A stretch of 64,000 bases of DNA, taken from DTU072 sp050309775. Lineage in GTDB: Bacteria > Bacillota > Clostridia > Christensenellales > DTU072. Both the position numbers and the translations under genes were made by a program. Positions 24,648 through 34,367 of this stretch are shown in pieces. Numbering within the stretch: position 1 is the first letter of the stretch; each line of letters opens with the position of its first letter. The notes beneath the pieces are model-generated. The model was not told the DNA's origin. It saw only the letters and a program-made list of their open reading frames with translations, and ran no database searches. The stretch lies in assembly GCA_050309775.1 (NCBI GenBank), contig JBNRMV010000013.1, positions 62,001 through 126,000 of the forward strand, in the 5' to 3' direction.

Positions 24648-27600
24648 TTAGCCGCCTGCCTCAATCTTGCTTGCATAAACGCTCCAGCCGGGCGCTTCAC
24701 GGTATGCCAACAACACCTCGGGAGAGGACGGAACAAGAATGCGGAAAGCTCCGGTGCCGGCGCCTGCAAATGCCCAATCGCCCAATATGCAGGTTGTCGG
24801 GTCAATGTTGTGAACCTCAAAAACTGTAAGCTGTGTGCAGCCTCGGAATGAGTTTGCGCCGATATATCTGAAATCGGCATTCAGCAATCTAATTTCCGTC
24901 AGTTGCGTGTTTTTGCCCTCAATGCCGCCCCCCGGCGCGTCTTCTTCATCTCTCGTGCCGAAGGCATAATCAGCAATGGCTCTTACGCCCGTTTCGCTAA
25001 AATTAAGCGTTGTGCCGGTGAAATCGTAGGTCAATCCAAGCGCCACATATCCCAACATGATTATGCCGCCTGTGTAAGTTCCGTCAAGATATTGCGTATT
25101 GCTTACATTCCTTGAATGATACCATGAGGTGCCGATAAATGCGTCAGTTCCGACAAAAATCAGATTTGAGTCCTCTGATGCGGAAACCATTGTCAGCGCC
25201 ATACAGCCTTGGAAGGCTTGCGCCTCTACTCTTACAAGCCTGTCAGGCAATATATTGTCAGCTATATAAATACTCTCGTCTTCCTCGGATATTTCGTTGA
25301 AACGAGTATCAATGTCAAGATTGCCTACCCTCAGCAGTCCGACCAATCCTTTGAATGCGCTCTCGCCTATCGTCAGCGCCGTTTCGGAATTTTCAAAGGC
25401 AATATATCTCAGGTGCGAGCATCCGGCAAAAGCGTCGCTTGCAATGCGTGTGACATCAGCGCCGACAATGAATGTCGAGGACGGCACTATAATTCCGCCA
25501 TGCAAGTATTCTGCTATTTGCATCTTTGCGGGATAACAAATCAGCGTGGCTGCGTCGAAAGTGTACAGCACGCCTTTTTCTAATAAAAATGAAGTGTTCT
25601 CAATTGAAAGCGTTATGAGGTCAAGATTGAAACAAGGTGCGAATGTACCCTCTTGTACGCTGGTTATGTTTGCCGTAATTTCTACCTTGGATACTATATT
25701 TCCGTTTTCGCCGAAAAGCGTTGCGGCAAGACCTCTGACTTGGAGATACTGGCTTTGGTGCGTGGCAGGTATCTTGACATCGGCATCCAAACTTCCTGAA
25801 CTGGGCCACTGATTATGGCTTATGTTCTGCACAAGCACCCTTCTCTTGGGGTTTTTGCCCGGCAGCGTGGGGTCGTCAAACTCATAATAAGCAAGTTCGC
25901 CCTCATACACTATCTCATATTTAGCCGCCCATTGTTCGGCTGTCAGATAGTCGATAACCCTGAAATAATAAATGTATTCATCCTCTCCGTTTTCGGGAGT
26001 ATATTCGGGGTTGGGCATGCTTAGTTTTTCAAAGACCAAGCCGTCAGAGCCTTTCTCTAAGTCAACCCATTTTGCATACAATACTATGTTGCTGGTGACG
26101 GTGAAACTCTGTATGTCGTCAAGCGAATTTACTCTTGTGGTTACATTGAAGTTCGGGCTGGTGTACCACCCGTCAAAATCAAAACCGTCTCTGCCGTAAG
26201 TGCGATAGAACAACTCATTGTATCTGTTATAATCGCCGTTGTCGACATAGTCGCCGTTTATGTCGGTCAGCAACAGATATCTTGTATTGTTTATGATTAC
26301 ATATTTGCCCTCGGCGCCGCCTGACCACACGATATAATTGCCCTCGGAATCCTTGGCTCCGTATCTCAGACGCAGATATTCCCTTTGTCTTGCGCCTGTC
26401 GAAAGGTTTTCGTCACCGACTTCTGCCCCGGTGGGCATGGAGTCGCCCTCTTGATAGTACTGTATTTCGTATGCGTTTATGAAGTCAAGTTTTTGTTCGG
26501 CTTCATAAAGCAACCGCCTGAATTCGTCCTGCTGCGGTTTCAGCACTGTATAGCTTTCATACATCTCGGGCGTTGTGGTATAGGCAAGTTTTGCTATTTC
26601 GTAAAGCTCTATCTCGCGCAGATATCCCGAATATCGTTCTATATCCGCCTTTATGGTCTCCAACTCTGCTTTGTAGGTGTTGAAAATAACTTCGTCCTCA
26701 AGGTATTGTTCGATAAATGTTTTGTTTTCATAGACTTCGTCTCCGCCAAAATATATCTCCGAAATGTTGAAAGCATGCCCGAAGTTTCGGAAATATACGG
26801 CGTCCATGCGCAAAGTGCCTGTCGGCAAGTCATTGCCTTGCTCGTCTTTGTCGTAGGTTACGGTAGGTAGCGGTTTTATTACCGACATTGCGTCAGCATT
26901 GCCATTTTCGTCATAGGGGAAGAAATAATCCCTGAAAGTCACGCTAAATGTGCTTATGCGATAACGCGCATAAAATTTTGTGTCTGCGGTGATGCCGTTT
27001 ATGTAGATTTGTCGCGCATAGCCTGCGTTTTGCGGCGCATCAAACCAATAATTACTGGTGTCCACAAGCTCATAGCCATATTCGTGTTGGTTGTTCAGGA
27101 CAGGAGGTATTGCGTCACCGCCGTGCGGTATAATCTGTGTTTCGACATTGACAATTTCGCCGTCAATGACTTGAGCAACGGACTTAAGCACAGGCAGTTC
27201 GTTTTGGAAGTCCCAATCATAGAACTGCACTTCATATACTCTTAAATCAATGTCTTTACAATAATAGGTCAAGTCCCCTGTTACGGTAATAAACCCATTG
27301 TCCAAATCTATTTCTTGTTCAGGCTCCCATTGGTTGTTGGGGTACCATTCTATGTTCCAGTCCTGCTCGGCATTGTAGTTTACGAAATAGGTTTTTGGAT
27401 TGCTGCCGTACACATACCCAGGCTCCCTTTCTTCTTGCGGAACATTGTAGAGCTTAAACTTTGTGCCGTACGGAATGTTCAGCACAGTATCAAGTGTACT
27501 TTGCCCTCTGCGGAATATCAAAGTGTGCTTGTTTTTTACATACTTTGCTTGTATCTGTATGTTACCTTTTATTTCGGAAAACATAGTGCCGTTGGTAATA

Positions 27601-28892
27601 GTGGCAATGGTCTCTCCTATGCTGTTCCTTAAAGTAAGACTTGTCGCAGGTATGTCCAACGGCATCCATTCCGAAAGGGTTTCGTTCCAAATGGCACCGT
27701 TCTTTATGCAGACCCACTGGTCGTCAATGCGCACCGCCCATTCCTGAGTGTGTCCGACTCTGGGCTGCGGCGCGGCTATGTTTGCGTTTTCTCCGGAAGT
27801 CAAGGAAAAGTCGGAGCCATAGTTTACGGTTTTTATGATATTTGACCAGCTTTGCCCTGTCCCAGAAAATGCCGAATCGTCTTGGAAAGTAAGCGAATAT
27901 TTGATGATTTCGTATACCGGAATGACATCGATATTTGTCGTCACTCTGTCAAACTGATTTGTGATTTCTCGCGCTTCATTGTTTATGTCCAAAATCATCC
28001 AGCGCCCGTTGTAACCGGGTTTTGCAGGAAAGTTCGGGCGCACTTGAACAGGAAAAGCCTCCCCGTATGGTATTGTGGACTGTTGAATATGATGCCCTTC
28101 TTCTAAATAATTAAAGTGATAATTTATGGTGCATTGAATTCTTATGTAAAGTGAACGAATGGTTGTGTTTTCGGTGATATTGTCAAATTGTCCGTCCCAC
28201 CTGTCAAAAATCCAGCCCTCAACCTGAAGTCCGTTGGGTCTGGGTTCGGGCACGCTTTCGCCGTGAACAATGCTTTCGGTATATGCCGGAATAACATTGC
28301 CCTCAATATCAAGATATTCCACAGTCCAGCGCCGGTTGTCCTCCCACTTGGCAAAAAAGGTCGTTTCTTTTGTTATTGGCAGCGGCGCAACTGCCGGGCT
28401 GCCGCCTAAGCCGACATTGTCATACCAGCCAAGGAAAGTATAGCCTGCCTTGACGGGAATGGTAAAACTCTCAATGACATTTACGAACTGGGATTCAACG
28501 AACGAGCCGCCGTTGCTTTCAAAATGGGCATAATAATATTTTGTGTCTTTTGATTCGGTAACTTCAAAGCTGAAAGGAATGGTCCTGCCGCCGTATGTAA
28601 TAAGCACCGTCTTGCCGGCGCCCACGGTGGTAAACTTTGGTCTGTCCTCATCGCTTATCATTGTTTCTGAAAGGGCAACTATTTCTTTCTTGCCGCTTTT
28701 GTACTCTACTTCAAGTTTTATGTCGGAGAGATTGAGTTCTCCGCCAAGAGCAAATGACCTTGGAGAGGATTCCAGGATGCGTAAGGACTTGACGATTTCT
28801 TTGTCTTCGTCGCCGGCCGTGCCAACGCAAGCCGTAAGCAACAGACAAAAAGCCATCAATATCATCATACTTAAAAAAAGTTTTCTTTTCAT
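24648..28892 (-). CDS. Large surface lipoprotein with InlB-type repeats and a C-terminal LRR_5 region
   Basis: A 1414-residue secreted lipoprotein: signal peptide with lipobox LLTACVG (Cys ~22), then a bacterial Ig-like domain (residues ~38-110, LGGELNLSDIKLEVEYKSGK). A series of InlB B-repeat/Flg_new modules follows (for example FLGWYDNVGLGGSP...TTFFAKW, and later FDGWYTSPNFN...IVLYAKW). A mid-region (~700-830) with helical Glu/Tyr-rich sequence is unlike the repeats. The C-terminal ~350 residues are BspA-like LRR_5 (IASDAFAGCSHLRYIAF, IGESAFKGL, IGANSFRGCTQLTVF), including the GVLYTFDAATLICYP cassette. No LPxTG motif is present, so anchoring is by lipid. A role in adhesion or glycan/protein binding is family-based inference. 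Confidence 0.85.
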   Translation of the reverse strand: MKRKLFLSMMILMAFCLLLTACVGTAGDEDKEIVKSLRILESSPRSFALGGELNLSDIKLEVEYKSGKKEIVALSETMISDEDRPKFTTVGAGKTVLITYGGRTIPFSFEVTESKDTKYYYAHFESNGGSFVESQFVNVIESFTIPVKAGYTFLGWYDNVGLGGSPAVAPLPITKETTFFAKWEDNRRWTVEYLDIEGNVIPAYTESIVHGESVPEPRPNGLQVEGWIFDRWDGQFDNITENTTIRSLYIRIQCTINYHFNYLEEGHHIQQSTIPYGEAFPVQVRPNFPAKPGYNGRWMILDINNEAREITNQFDRVTTNIDVIPVYEIIKYSLTFQDDSAFSGTGQSWSNIIKTVNYGSDFSLTSGENANIAAPQPRVGHTQEWAVRIDDQWVCIKNGAIWNETLSEWMPLDIPATSLTLRNSIGETIATITNGTMFSEIKGNIQIQAKYVKNKHTLIFRRGQSTLDTVLNIPYGTKFKLYNVPQEEREPGYVYGSNPKTYFVNYNAEQDWNIEWYPNNQWEPEQEIDLDNGFITVTGDLTYYCKDIDLRVYEVQFYDWDFQNELPVLKSVAQVIDGEIVNVETQIIPHGGDAIPPVLNNQHEYGYELVDTSNYWFDAPQNAGYARQIYINGITADTKFYARYRISTFSVTFRDYFFPYDENGNADAMSVIKPLPTVTYDKDEQGNDLPTGTLRMDAVYFRNFGHAFNISEIYFGGDEVYENKTFIEQYLEDEVIFNTYKAELETIKADIERYSGYLREIELYEIAKLAYTTTPEMYESYTVLKPQQDEFRRLLYEAEQKLDFINAYEIQYYQEGDSMPTGAEVGDENLSTGARQREYLRLRYGAKDSEGNYIVWSGGAEGKYVIINNTRYLLLTDINGDYVDNGDYNRYNELFYRTYGRDGFDFDGWYTSPNFNVTTRVNSLDDIQSFTVTSNIVLYAKWVDLEKGSDGLVFEKLSMPNPEYTPENGEDEYIYYFRVIDYLTAEQWAAKYEIVYEGELAYYEFDDPTLPGKNPKRRVLVQNISHNQWPSSGSLDADVKIPATHQSQYLQVRGLAATLFGENGNIVSKVEITANITSVQEGTFAPCFNLDLITLSIENTSFLLEKGVLYTFDAATLICYPAKMQIAEYLHGGIIVPSSTFIVGADVTRIASDAFAGCSHLRYIAFENSETALTIGESAFKGLVGLLRVGNLDIDTRFNEISEEDESIYIADNILPDRLVRVEAQAFQGCMALTMVSASEDSNLIFVGTDAFIGTSWYHSRNVSNTQYLDGTYTGGIIMLGYVALGLTYDFTGTTLNFSETGVRAIADYAFGTRDEEDAPGGGIEGKNTQLTEIRLLNADFRYIGANSFRGCTQLTVFEVHNIDPTTCILGDWAFAGAGTGAFRILVPSSPEVLLAYREAPGWSVYASKIEAGG

Positions 28893-28933
28893 TATCTTTT
28901 CACCGCAGTCCTAAAGCCCATTATACATATTAA

Positions 28934-28963
28934 ATAATAACTTATATAAGTATCATATGTCAA
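28934..28963 (-). promoter_or_regulatory. Promoter of the 1414-aa lipoprotein gene
   Basis: -35 TTGACA (28958-28963), 18 bp, -10 TATTAT (28934-28939); leader ~35 nt with only a weak SD (GGTGA). Confidence 0.6.
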
Positions 28964-28999
28964 GAAGAATTATATTTTCATGGGTTGCGCCCCTGTCTG

Positions 29000-31900
29000 T
29001 CAGCTAATGGCTATGACATTCACCTGCCAGCTTTGCGCATACGCATCGACATAAGCCGCCGGCACATAAACTTTCAGCAGCGGCAATTTTGTTTGATTGA
29101 TAGTAGTAAATGCCGACGCGTCGACGGTTGGCGGAGTTTCGTTGATTATGCGCAGTTTAGCCAATATGTTGCAGCTGCGGAAAGCCCATTCTTCAATATG
29201 CGTCAAGGCAGATTGCCCGGCAAACTCCACTTCGGCAAGCGATGAGCAATTTTCAAATGCGCTTCTTTTGACAACGGTTACGCTTGGCGAAATGCTGACA
29301 TATTCCAGATTGACACAGTTCATAAAATATTCTTCAGGAATGTATGCGCTGCCAAAAACAGTCACACGCCTGAGCGCCAGCGCTCTGTTGTTCGCGCCAA
29401 AAATGTACGGCAATGTGTATTTCATGCTTATTTTCATTTCCGTCACTCCTGTGGCTCCTTTCAATATGCTTTCGCCTATAAGAGTATGCGCAGGCATTTC
29501 AAAATTGTTGAGCGCCGCGCAACCGGCAAAAGCAAAATCTCCCACACTCTCCAACCCTGCTGATTGAATTATAATTTGCGTCAGCGCCAAACAACCAGAA
29601 AAAGCCTTTTCACCTATTGTACGCAAAGCCGACGAAAAATCAAATGCTCGCAAAAGAACGCAATCCTGTGCAAAATACGGCGCAATTTCTTCGGCAGCGT
29701 CGGCTGTTATGCTTGTAAGTTTTGTGCAGCCTTTTAACATACCCTCGGGTAAAACCTTAGCATTGCTCATATCAATAGTCTTTAAGGACTGACTGAACGC
29801 AAAGGCATATTCGCCGATTTGCGTCACAGTGTCGGGTATGGTGATATTCTCCAATCTGCTGCCAAAGAAAGCATACGGAGCAATGGAGGTCACGCTTTCG
29901 GGGATTGTGTAAGCGCCTTTTTTACCGGCAGGATAGCTTATGAGCGTTGTGCCGTCTTTATCAAACAACACGCCGTCCGCAGCAGAATACTCTTGACTGT
30001 GCGGCGGCGCATAAATGACGCTCAAAGATGAGCAATCCAAAACCGCAGTAGAGGGAAAACTCGTAAGGCTTGGAGGCAAGCTTATGGTCATGATTCTTTC
30101 ACAGCTTTTCAGCGCATAAGGCTCTAAAACCAAAAAGCCGTCTGGCAAATCAATGTCCAAAATGCCGCTATCCTCAAATGCATAACTCTGAATGGTCAGC
30201 GTATTCGCGCTCAGACGAACGGCAATCAGCTCCGTTTGCGCAAAAGCATAGCAGCCAATGGCGGTTACCGTATTGGGTAAGGAATATTCATAGCCAAGTT
30301 TTGCCTGCGGATAGCGCACAATTGTTTCGGCAGTCTTGTCGTACAAAACACCGTCTATTGCGCTGAATGTCTCATTTTCTGAAGAAATATAAATATTCCT
30401 CAACCGCTCATTGTGCCTGAAGCTGCTGCCCTCGATACTCGTCAACCCTGACGGCAAGGTTATTTCTTCAATCGGCAAGCCGTAAAATGCGTTTTCGCCT
30501 ATTACAACAGGCGTTGCGCCCTCAAAAATAATTTCTTTCAGCGACATGGCGCCGTAAGGCTGCGCAGAGAAAGCGCTTTCTTTTATTTCTGCTATGCCTC
30601 CCGAAACCGTCACTTTACTGATATTCGGGTTAAGCGTATATTCACAAACAGCCGTCACGCTCTTGCCGCCCAGTGTGGGGGGTATGGTTATATCGCTGTC
30701 ATATCCAAGGTAAGCCACAACCCAAACGCTTGCGCCGTTCTCAACGAAAGCCCAATCGCCGTCGATATTGTCGGCGGTAAGGATATTATATGCGGCAAAG
30801 TCGGTAGCCGAATAATCTTCCGATGGCGGCACAAAGACATTCAAGCGGAAAAAATCAGGCAACACACCGTTTATGACGGGAGCTCCTCCGCCAAAGACAA
30901 TATTTGTCAGCATGCCGCAGTCCTGGAAAGCGTTGGCGCCTATTTCAAGGCTGTCCTCAAATACTAAGGTTGTCAGACTCTTGCACCCTGCAAAAGCATA
31001 GCTGTCCAGTCTTTTGACGGTTGACGGGATATTTATGCGCCTTACGGCATCGGAAAAAGCCATTCTGCCGATTTGCCGAACTTCAATGCCGTTTATTTCT
31101 TGCGGTATGGTTATTTCGGCAGCCAATGACAAGACCTTAAGAACTTTATAATAATTATCAAGCAATATCAGCTGAAAACCGTCAATAACTGCGGCATTTT
31201 CAAAAATCTTATCTTCTGCCGCCCAGCCTGCCGCCGCAAGCTCTGGAAGTATTGCTTGCGGAGCATAAATGCGGACATCGGCGCCTGCAAAAACATTTTC
31301 GCCTATTTCCGGATAGGCATTTGAGGACAAAAAGACAGCACGCAAAGCCGAGGACATAAACGCCCCCTCCTCAATTTGCGCCAGACCGCCGTTCAGCGTT
31401 ATACTTTCAATAGCCGCATTTTCAAAGGCATTTGCGCCGATTGTACGCAAATTCTCCGAAAGCGCAATGCTTCTTATTTTTGTGTTCAAAAAGGCTTTGT
31501 CGGCTATTGTTTCCACCTGCGGCGGCAACGCAAACTCCGCTATTTTTGCCGACGGAAAGCGCAGCAATGTTTTTTTATCGGCGCTGTAAAGCACACCCCC
31601 CACAGAACAAAAGTTTTCATTTGTTACCGCCACCGTTATTTCTTCCAATTCGTCCAAAGCGTGGAAATAATCTTCAATTTGAGCGATATTTGCGCCAAGC
31701 GTTATGCTCCTTAACGGTGTATTCCTCAAAACTGAGGGGGAAAATTCGGTAATCGTATCGGGAATTGCAATGCTTGTCAAAGAGCTGAACCAAAAAGCTC
31801 TGCTGCCAATGTTTTGGACATTATTCAAGTCCAACTGCCGCAAATACACAGCCGAATGAAAAGCCTCGTTTTCTACATTGATAACGCTGCCGGGTATTTC

Positions 31901-34207
31901 AAAATTGTCATTTTTGTTGCCTGACGGATAGCGAATGAGTTTTTGCATTGCTTTGTCGTACAGCACTCCGCTTTTAGACGCAAAGTACTGGCTTGATGCC
32001 TCTACGGTTATTTCCTCCAACTGCGGACAATTTGAGAATACGCCGTTCCCCATTGTGCGCACAGTGCGCGGAATAGCAATATTTTTTAGCATATAGCAGT
32101 TGTCAAAGACTCCGTTACCTATGGTTTCAAGCCCCTGCGGCAATACAATGTCAGTAAGTTTTCGGCAATACCGAAAAGCGTAATTTGCAATGCTTTTCAG
32201 TCTGGCACCTTGAAAAACAACGCTTTCAAGCCGCATTACGGCATTGTATGCACCCTCAAAAGCGCCCTCTCTTATTTCCGTTATGGTCTCAGGGAGCGTA
32301 ACCGAAGTGATATGTGTTTTACCTGCAAATGCCCCCGTCCCTATTGCCGTCACCAATTTATTATTGTAAGTCGGAGGTACTTCAACAACCGATGCTGCGC
32401 CGCTATAACCGCTTATTACATAGGTTTGCGAATCCGTATTCAAATTGAACTGCAGTCCGGCAGTGCCGGCAGCTGCCGAATACCATTTTGCATAAAGGCT
32501 GACATTTTCCGTCAAAACCATAGGAAATTCCGCAGGCTGCAAAAAGGTTGCGTTGTCAAAAAACCAGCCGCCAAAAACGCTGTTTTCTTTCTGCGGTATG
32601 ACGAGGTCGGCGATGTAAGATTTTTTTATGTCTGCAATATCGTTGCCGCCGTTCGTAAAAAACTTGACGGTAAAAGTCTGTTCGGCGCCGCCGTCTGCCA
32701 GCGTTCCGATATTATTCCAAACGGAATTGTCATATAAATCTTTTGTTTCTGTGGGAACAAAAATCTTTAGTTTATCTTTTTCGACATCAAATGCGTCTTT
32801 TCCGACTGTCGGCGGCAACAAAGCCGTCAACTTGATTAGTTCCAGAGGAATATCCATAAAAGCCGCTTCTCCGATTTCTTTCAGGCTGCTTCCTGCGACA
32901 AAAACAATTTCTTTCAGCGCAAACTGCCCTTCGGGGTTTACAAACGCATAAGGCGCAATCTCCGTCAACGACGACGGCATAAAAATCTTATTGAGATTTT
33001 GGCAAGCGTTGAATGCACGGCTGTTTATTTTGGTTACGCCTTCGGGCAAGTGATATGAATAATACTCCCTTTCGTCGCCCTCATTCTTGTAAGGAGCGCC
33101 GGCCTTTGACTGCGGATATTGCAAAAGCGTTGCGCCGTCTTTAGTGAACAACGCTCCGCCGATTGACGAATAATATTGGTTGTCTGCATGCACCGAAAAA
33201 GCCGTCAATTTTTTGCAATCCTCAATATAAGCAAACTCAACAATCGATGCGGCAAGCTGCAATGTCTGAATTTCGCTGCCGTCAAAAGAATGCGCGCCGA
33301 TGGTATCAGTGCCTTCGGGAATGGCATAATCTTTGTCGACATAATCTAACGGATACCTTATCAGCGTTTTTGCGTCTTTTGAGAACAACACACCGTCAAT
33401 CGACTTGTAAACGGCATTGCTCGTATCAACCTCAATTTTTTTCAAGGAATAACAACCCTCAAAATTCTTTTCGATTTCTGTGACATTTTTTGATATTAAT
33501 ACGCTCTCTAGGCTAAGACAAAAGCGCAAAGCGGAATCTTCAATCTTTGTTACGCTTTGTGGAACATTAAAACTTTCTCCCTGTTTGGCAGGAGGATAGC
33601 TGACAAGCCTTGACACATCAAAAGAGTACAGGACGCCGTCAATGCTCTTGTAGCCGGGATTTGTTTCTTTTACGCTTATTTCAAACAGATTGTTACAGCG
33701 TGAAAATGCTTTGCCGATAGATGACACGCTTGCAGGTATGCTTATTTTTGTCACGGTATGGCAGCCGTTAAATGCGCCGTCCGCTATGGCAACAACTGGC
33801 TTGTTCTCATAGGTTGGCGGAATGACAACAATGTGCGAACCGCCGTTATATCCCGTCACAGAATATGTATTGTTTTCGGAATCAAGAGCATAAGTCAGTT
33901 CGGCATTGCCCTCCGCTTCGGTAATCCACTTTGCGTACAAGGTACAGTCCTGAACAACCTCATATGGAAAAGTAACGGCTTTCCCGGAAAAATCCGCCGC
34001 TGTGTACCAGCCCTCAAAAATGTGGCCGCTTTTTTCTGATAAAGGCATGTCGGAGATATATCTTGTCTGCTGACTTTCCACCGCTGTGCCGCCGTTTGTT
34101 TCAAAAGATACTGTGTATGCGGTGCTTTCAGGTTTGCATGCAAAAAGAAACATTGCGAACAGCAAGATAAAAACCAGTATTGTTATATTCCTTGCGGATT
34201 TTTTCAT
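29000..34207 (-). CDS. Giant BspA-like leucine-rich-repeat lipoprotein with InlB repeats
   Basis: 1735 residues starting at the ATG at 34207 (AAGGAG 4 nt upstream; an upstream GTG is not used). Signal peptide with lipobox LFACKP. Two large modules follow, each opening with an InlB/Flg_new repeat (FEGWYTAADFSGKA...LYAKW near 45-85; FGGWFFDNATFLQP...LYAKW near 550). Each then has a beta segment (SVTGYNGG / VISGYSGA ... VVEVPPTYNNK) and many LRR_5 units of the form I...AF..C..L..I.IP..V..I. The cassette DGVLY-x-KD-x3-L-x-x-YP interrupts the LRR array seven times. The product is surface exposed; family members bind host proteins or mediate coaggregation, but this is not shown here. Confidence 0.87.
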   Translation of the reverse strand: MKKSARNITILVFILLFAMFLFACKPESTAYTVSFETNGGTAVESQQTRYISDMPLSEKSGHIFEGWYTAADFSGKAVTFPYEVVQDCTLYAKWITEAEGNAELTYALDSENNTYSVTGYNGGSHIVVIPPTYENKPVVAIADGAFNGCHTVTKISIPASVSSIGKAFSRCNNLFEISVKETNPGYKSIDGVLYSFDVSRLVSYPPAKQGESFNVPQSVTKIEDSALRFCLSLESVLISKNVTEIEKNFEGCYSLKKIEVDTSNAVYKSIDGVLFSKDAKTLIRYPLDYVDKDYAIPEGTDTIGAHSFDGSEIQTLQLAASIVEFAYIEDCKKLTAFSVHADNQYYSSIGGALFTKDGATLLQYPQSKAGAPYKNEGDEREYYSYHLPEGVTKINSRAFNACQNLNKIFMPSSLTEIAPYAFVNPEGQFALKEIVFVAGSSLKEIGEAAFMDIPLELIKLTALLPPTVGKDAFDVEKDKLKIFVPTETKDLYDNSVWNNIGTLADGGAEQTFTVKFFTNGGNDIADIKKSYIADLVIPQKENSVFGGWFFDNATFLQPAEFPMVLTENVSLYAKWYSAAAGTAGLQFNLNTDSQTYVISGYSGAASVVEVPPTYNNKLVTAIGTGAFAGKTHITSVTLPETITEIREGAFEGAYNAVMRLESVVFQGARLKSIANYAFRYCRKLTDIVLPQGLETIGNGVFDNCYMLKNIAIPRTVRTMGNGVFSNCPQLEEITVEASSQYFASKSGVLYDKAMQKLIRYPSGNKNDNFEIPGSVINVENEAFHSAVYLRQLDLNNVQNIGSRAFWFSSLTSIAIPDTITEFSPSVLRNTPLRSITLGANIAQIEDYFHALDELEEITVAVTNENFCSVGGVLYSADKKTLLRFPSAKIAEFALPPQVETIADKAFLNTKIRSIALSENLRTIGANAFENAAIESITLNGGLAQIEEGAFMSSALRAVFLSSNAYPEIGENVFAGADVRIYAPQAILPELAAAGWAAEDKIFENAAVIDGFQLILLDNYYKVLKVLSLAAEITIPQEINGIEVRQIGRMAFSDAVRRINIPSTVKRLDSYAFAGCKSLTTLVFEDSLEIGANAFQDCGMLTNIVFGGGAPVINGVLPDFFRLNVFVPPSEDYSATDFAAYNILTADNIDGDWAFVENGASVWVVAYLGYDSDITIPPTLGGKSVTAVCEYTLNPNISKVTVSGGIAEIKESAFSAQPYGAMSLKEIIFEGATPVVIGENAFYGLPIEEITLPSGLTSIEGSSFRHNERLRNIYISSENETFSAIDGVLYDKTAETIVRYPQAKLGYEYSLPNTVTAIGCYAFAQTELIAVRLSANTLTIQSYAFEDSGILDIDLPDGFLVLEPYALKSCERIMTISLPPSLTSFPSTAVLDCSSLSVIYAPPHSQEYSAADGVLFDKDGTTLISYPAGKKGAYTIPESVTSIAPYAFFGSRLENITIPDTVTQIGEYAFAFSQSLKTIDMSNAKVLPEGMLKGCTKLTSITADAAEEIAPYFAQDCVLLRAFDFSSALRTIGEKAFSGCLALTQIIIQSAGLESVGDFAFAGCAALNNFEMPAHTLIGESILKGATGVTEMKISMKYTLPYIFGANNRALALRRVTVFGSAYIPEEYFMNCVNLEYVSISPSVTVVKRSAFENCSSLAEVEFAGQSALTHIEEWAFRSCNILAKLRIINETPPTVDASAFTTINQTKLPLLKVYVPAAYVDAYAQSWQVNVIAIS

Positions 34208-34263
34208 TATACTCCTTGGCACAAAAACTTATTACTCGCGCGCGTATATATCTATACAATTTA

Positions 34264-34292
34264 ATTATAGAGCATATTAAAAAAATGTGCAA
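34264..34292 (-). promoter_or_regulatory. Promoter of the BspA-like gene
   Basis: -35 TTGCAC (34287-34292), 17-bp spacer, perfect -10 TATAAT (34264-34269); leader ~50 nt. Confidence 0.65.
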
Positions 34293-34324
34293 ATCTCAAT
34301 AATAAGTAAAAAGTTTGCAAAGAT

Positions 34325-34350
34325 AAAAAAGCCGCAACGGCAGTTGCGGC
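34325..34350 (-). terminator. Terminator of the tRNA-Gly/cyclophilin/hslO/TPR transcript
   Basis: GC-rich 8-bp stem (GCCGCAAC/GTTGCGGC, 34331-34338 and 34343-34350) followed by T6 on the minus strand, ~18 nt after the TPR gene stop. Confidence 0.9.
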
Positions 34351-34367
34351 GACAGTTCTCTGCGGCT

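Noticed and set aside
24648..34207. Possible mobile or phage origin of the giant repeat genes
   Set aside because: No integrase, transposase, direct-repeat ends or tRNA attachment site flank them; codon use looks like the rest of the window.
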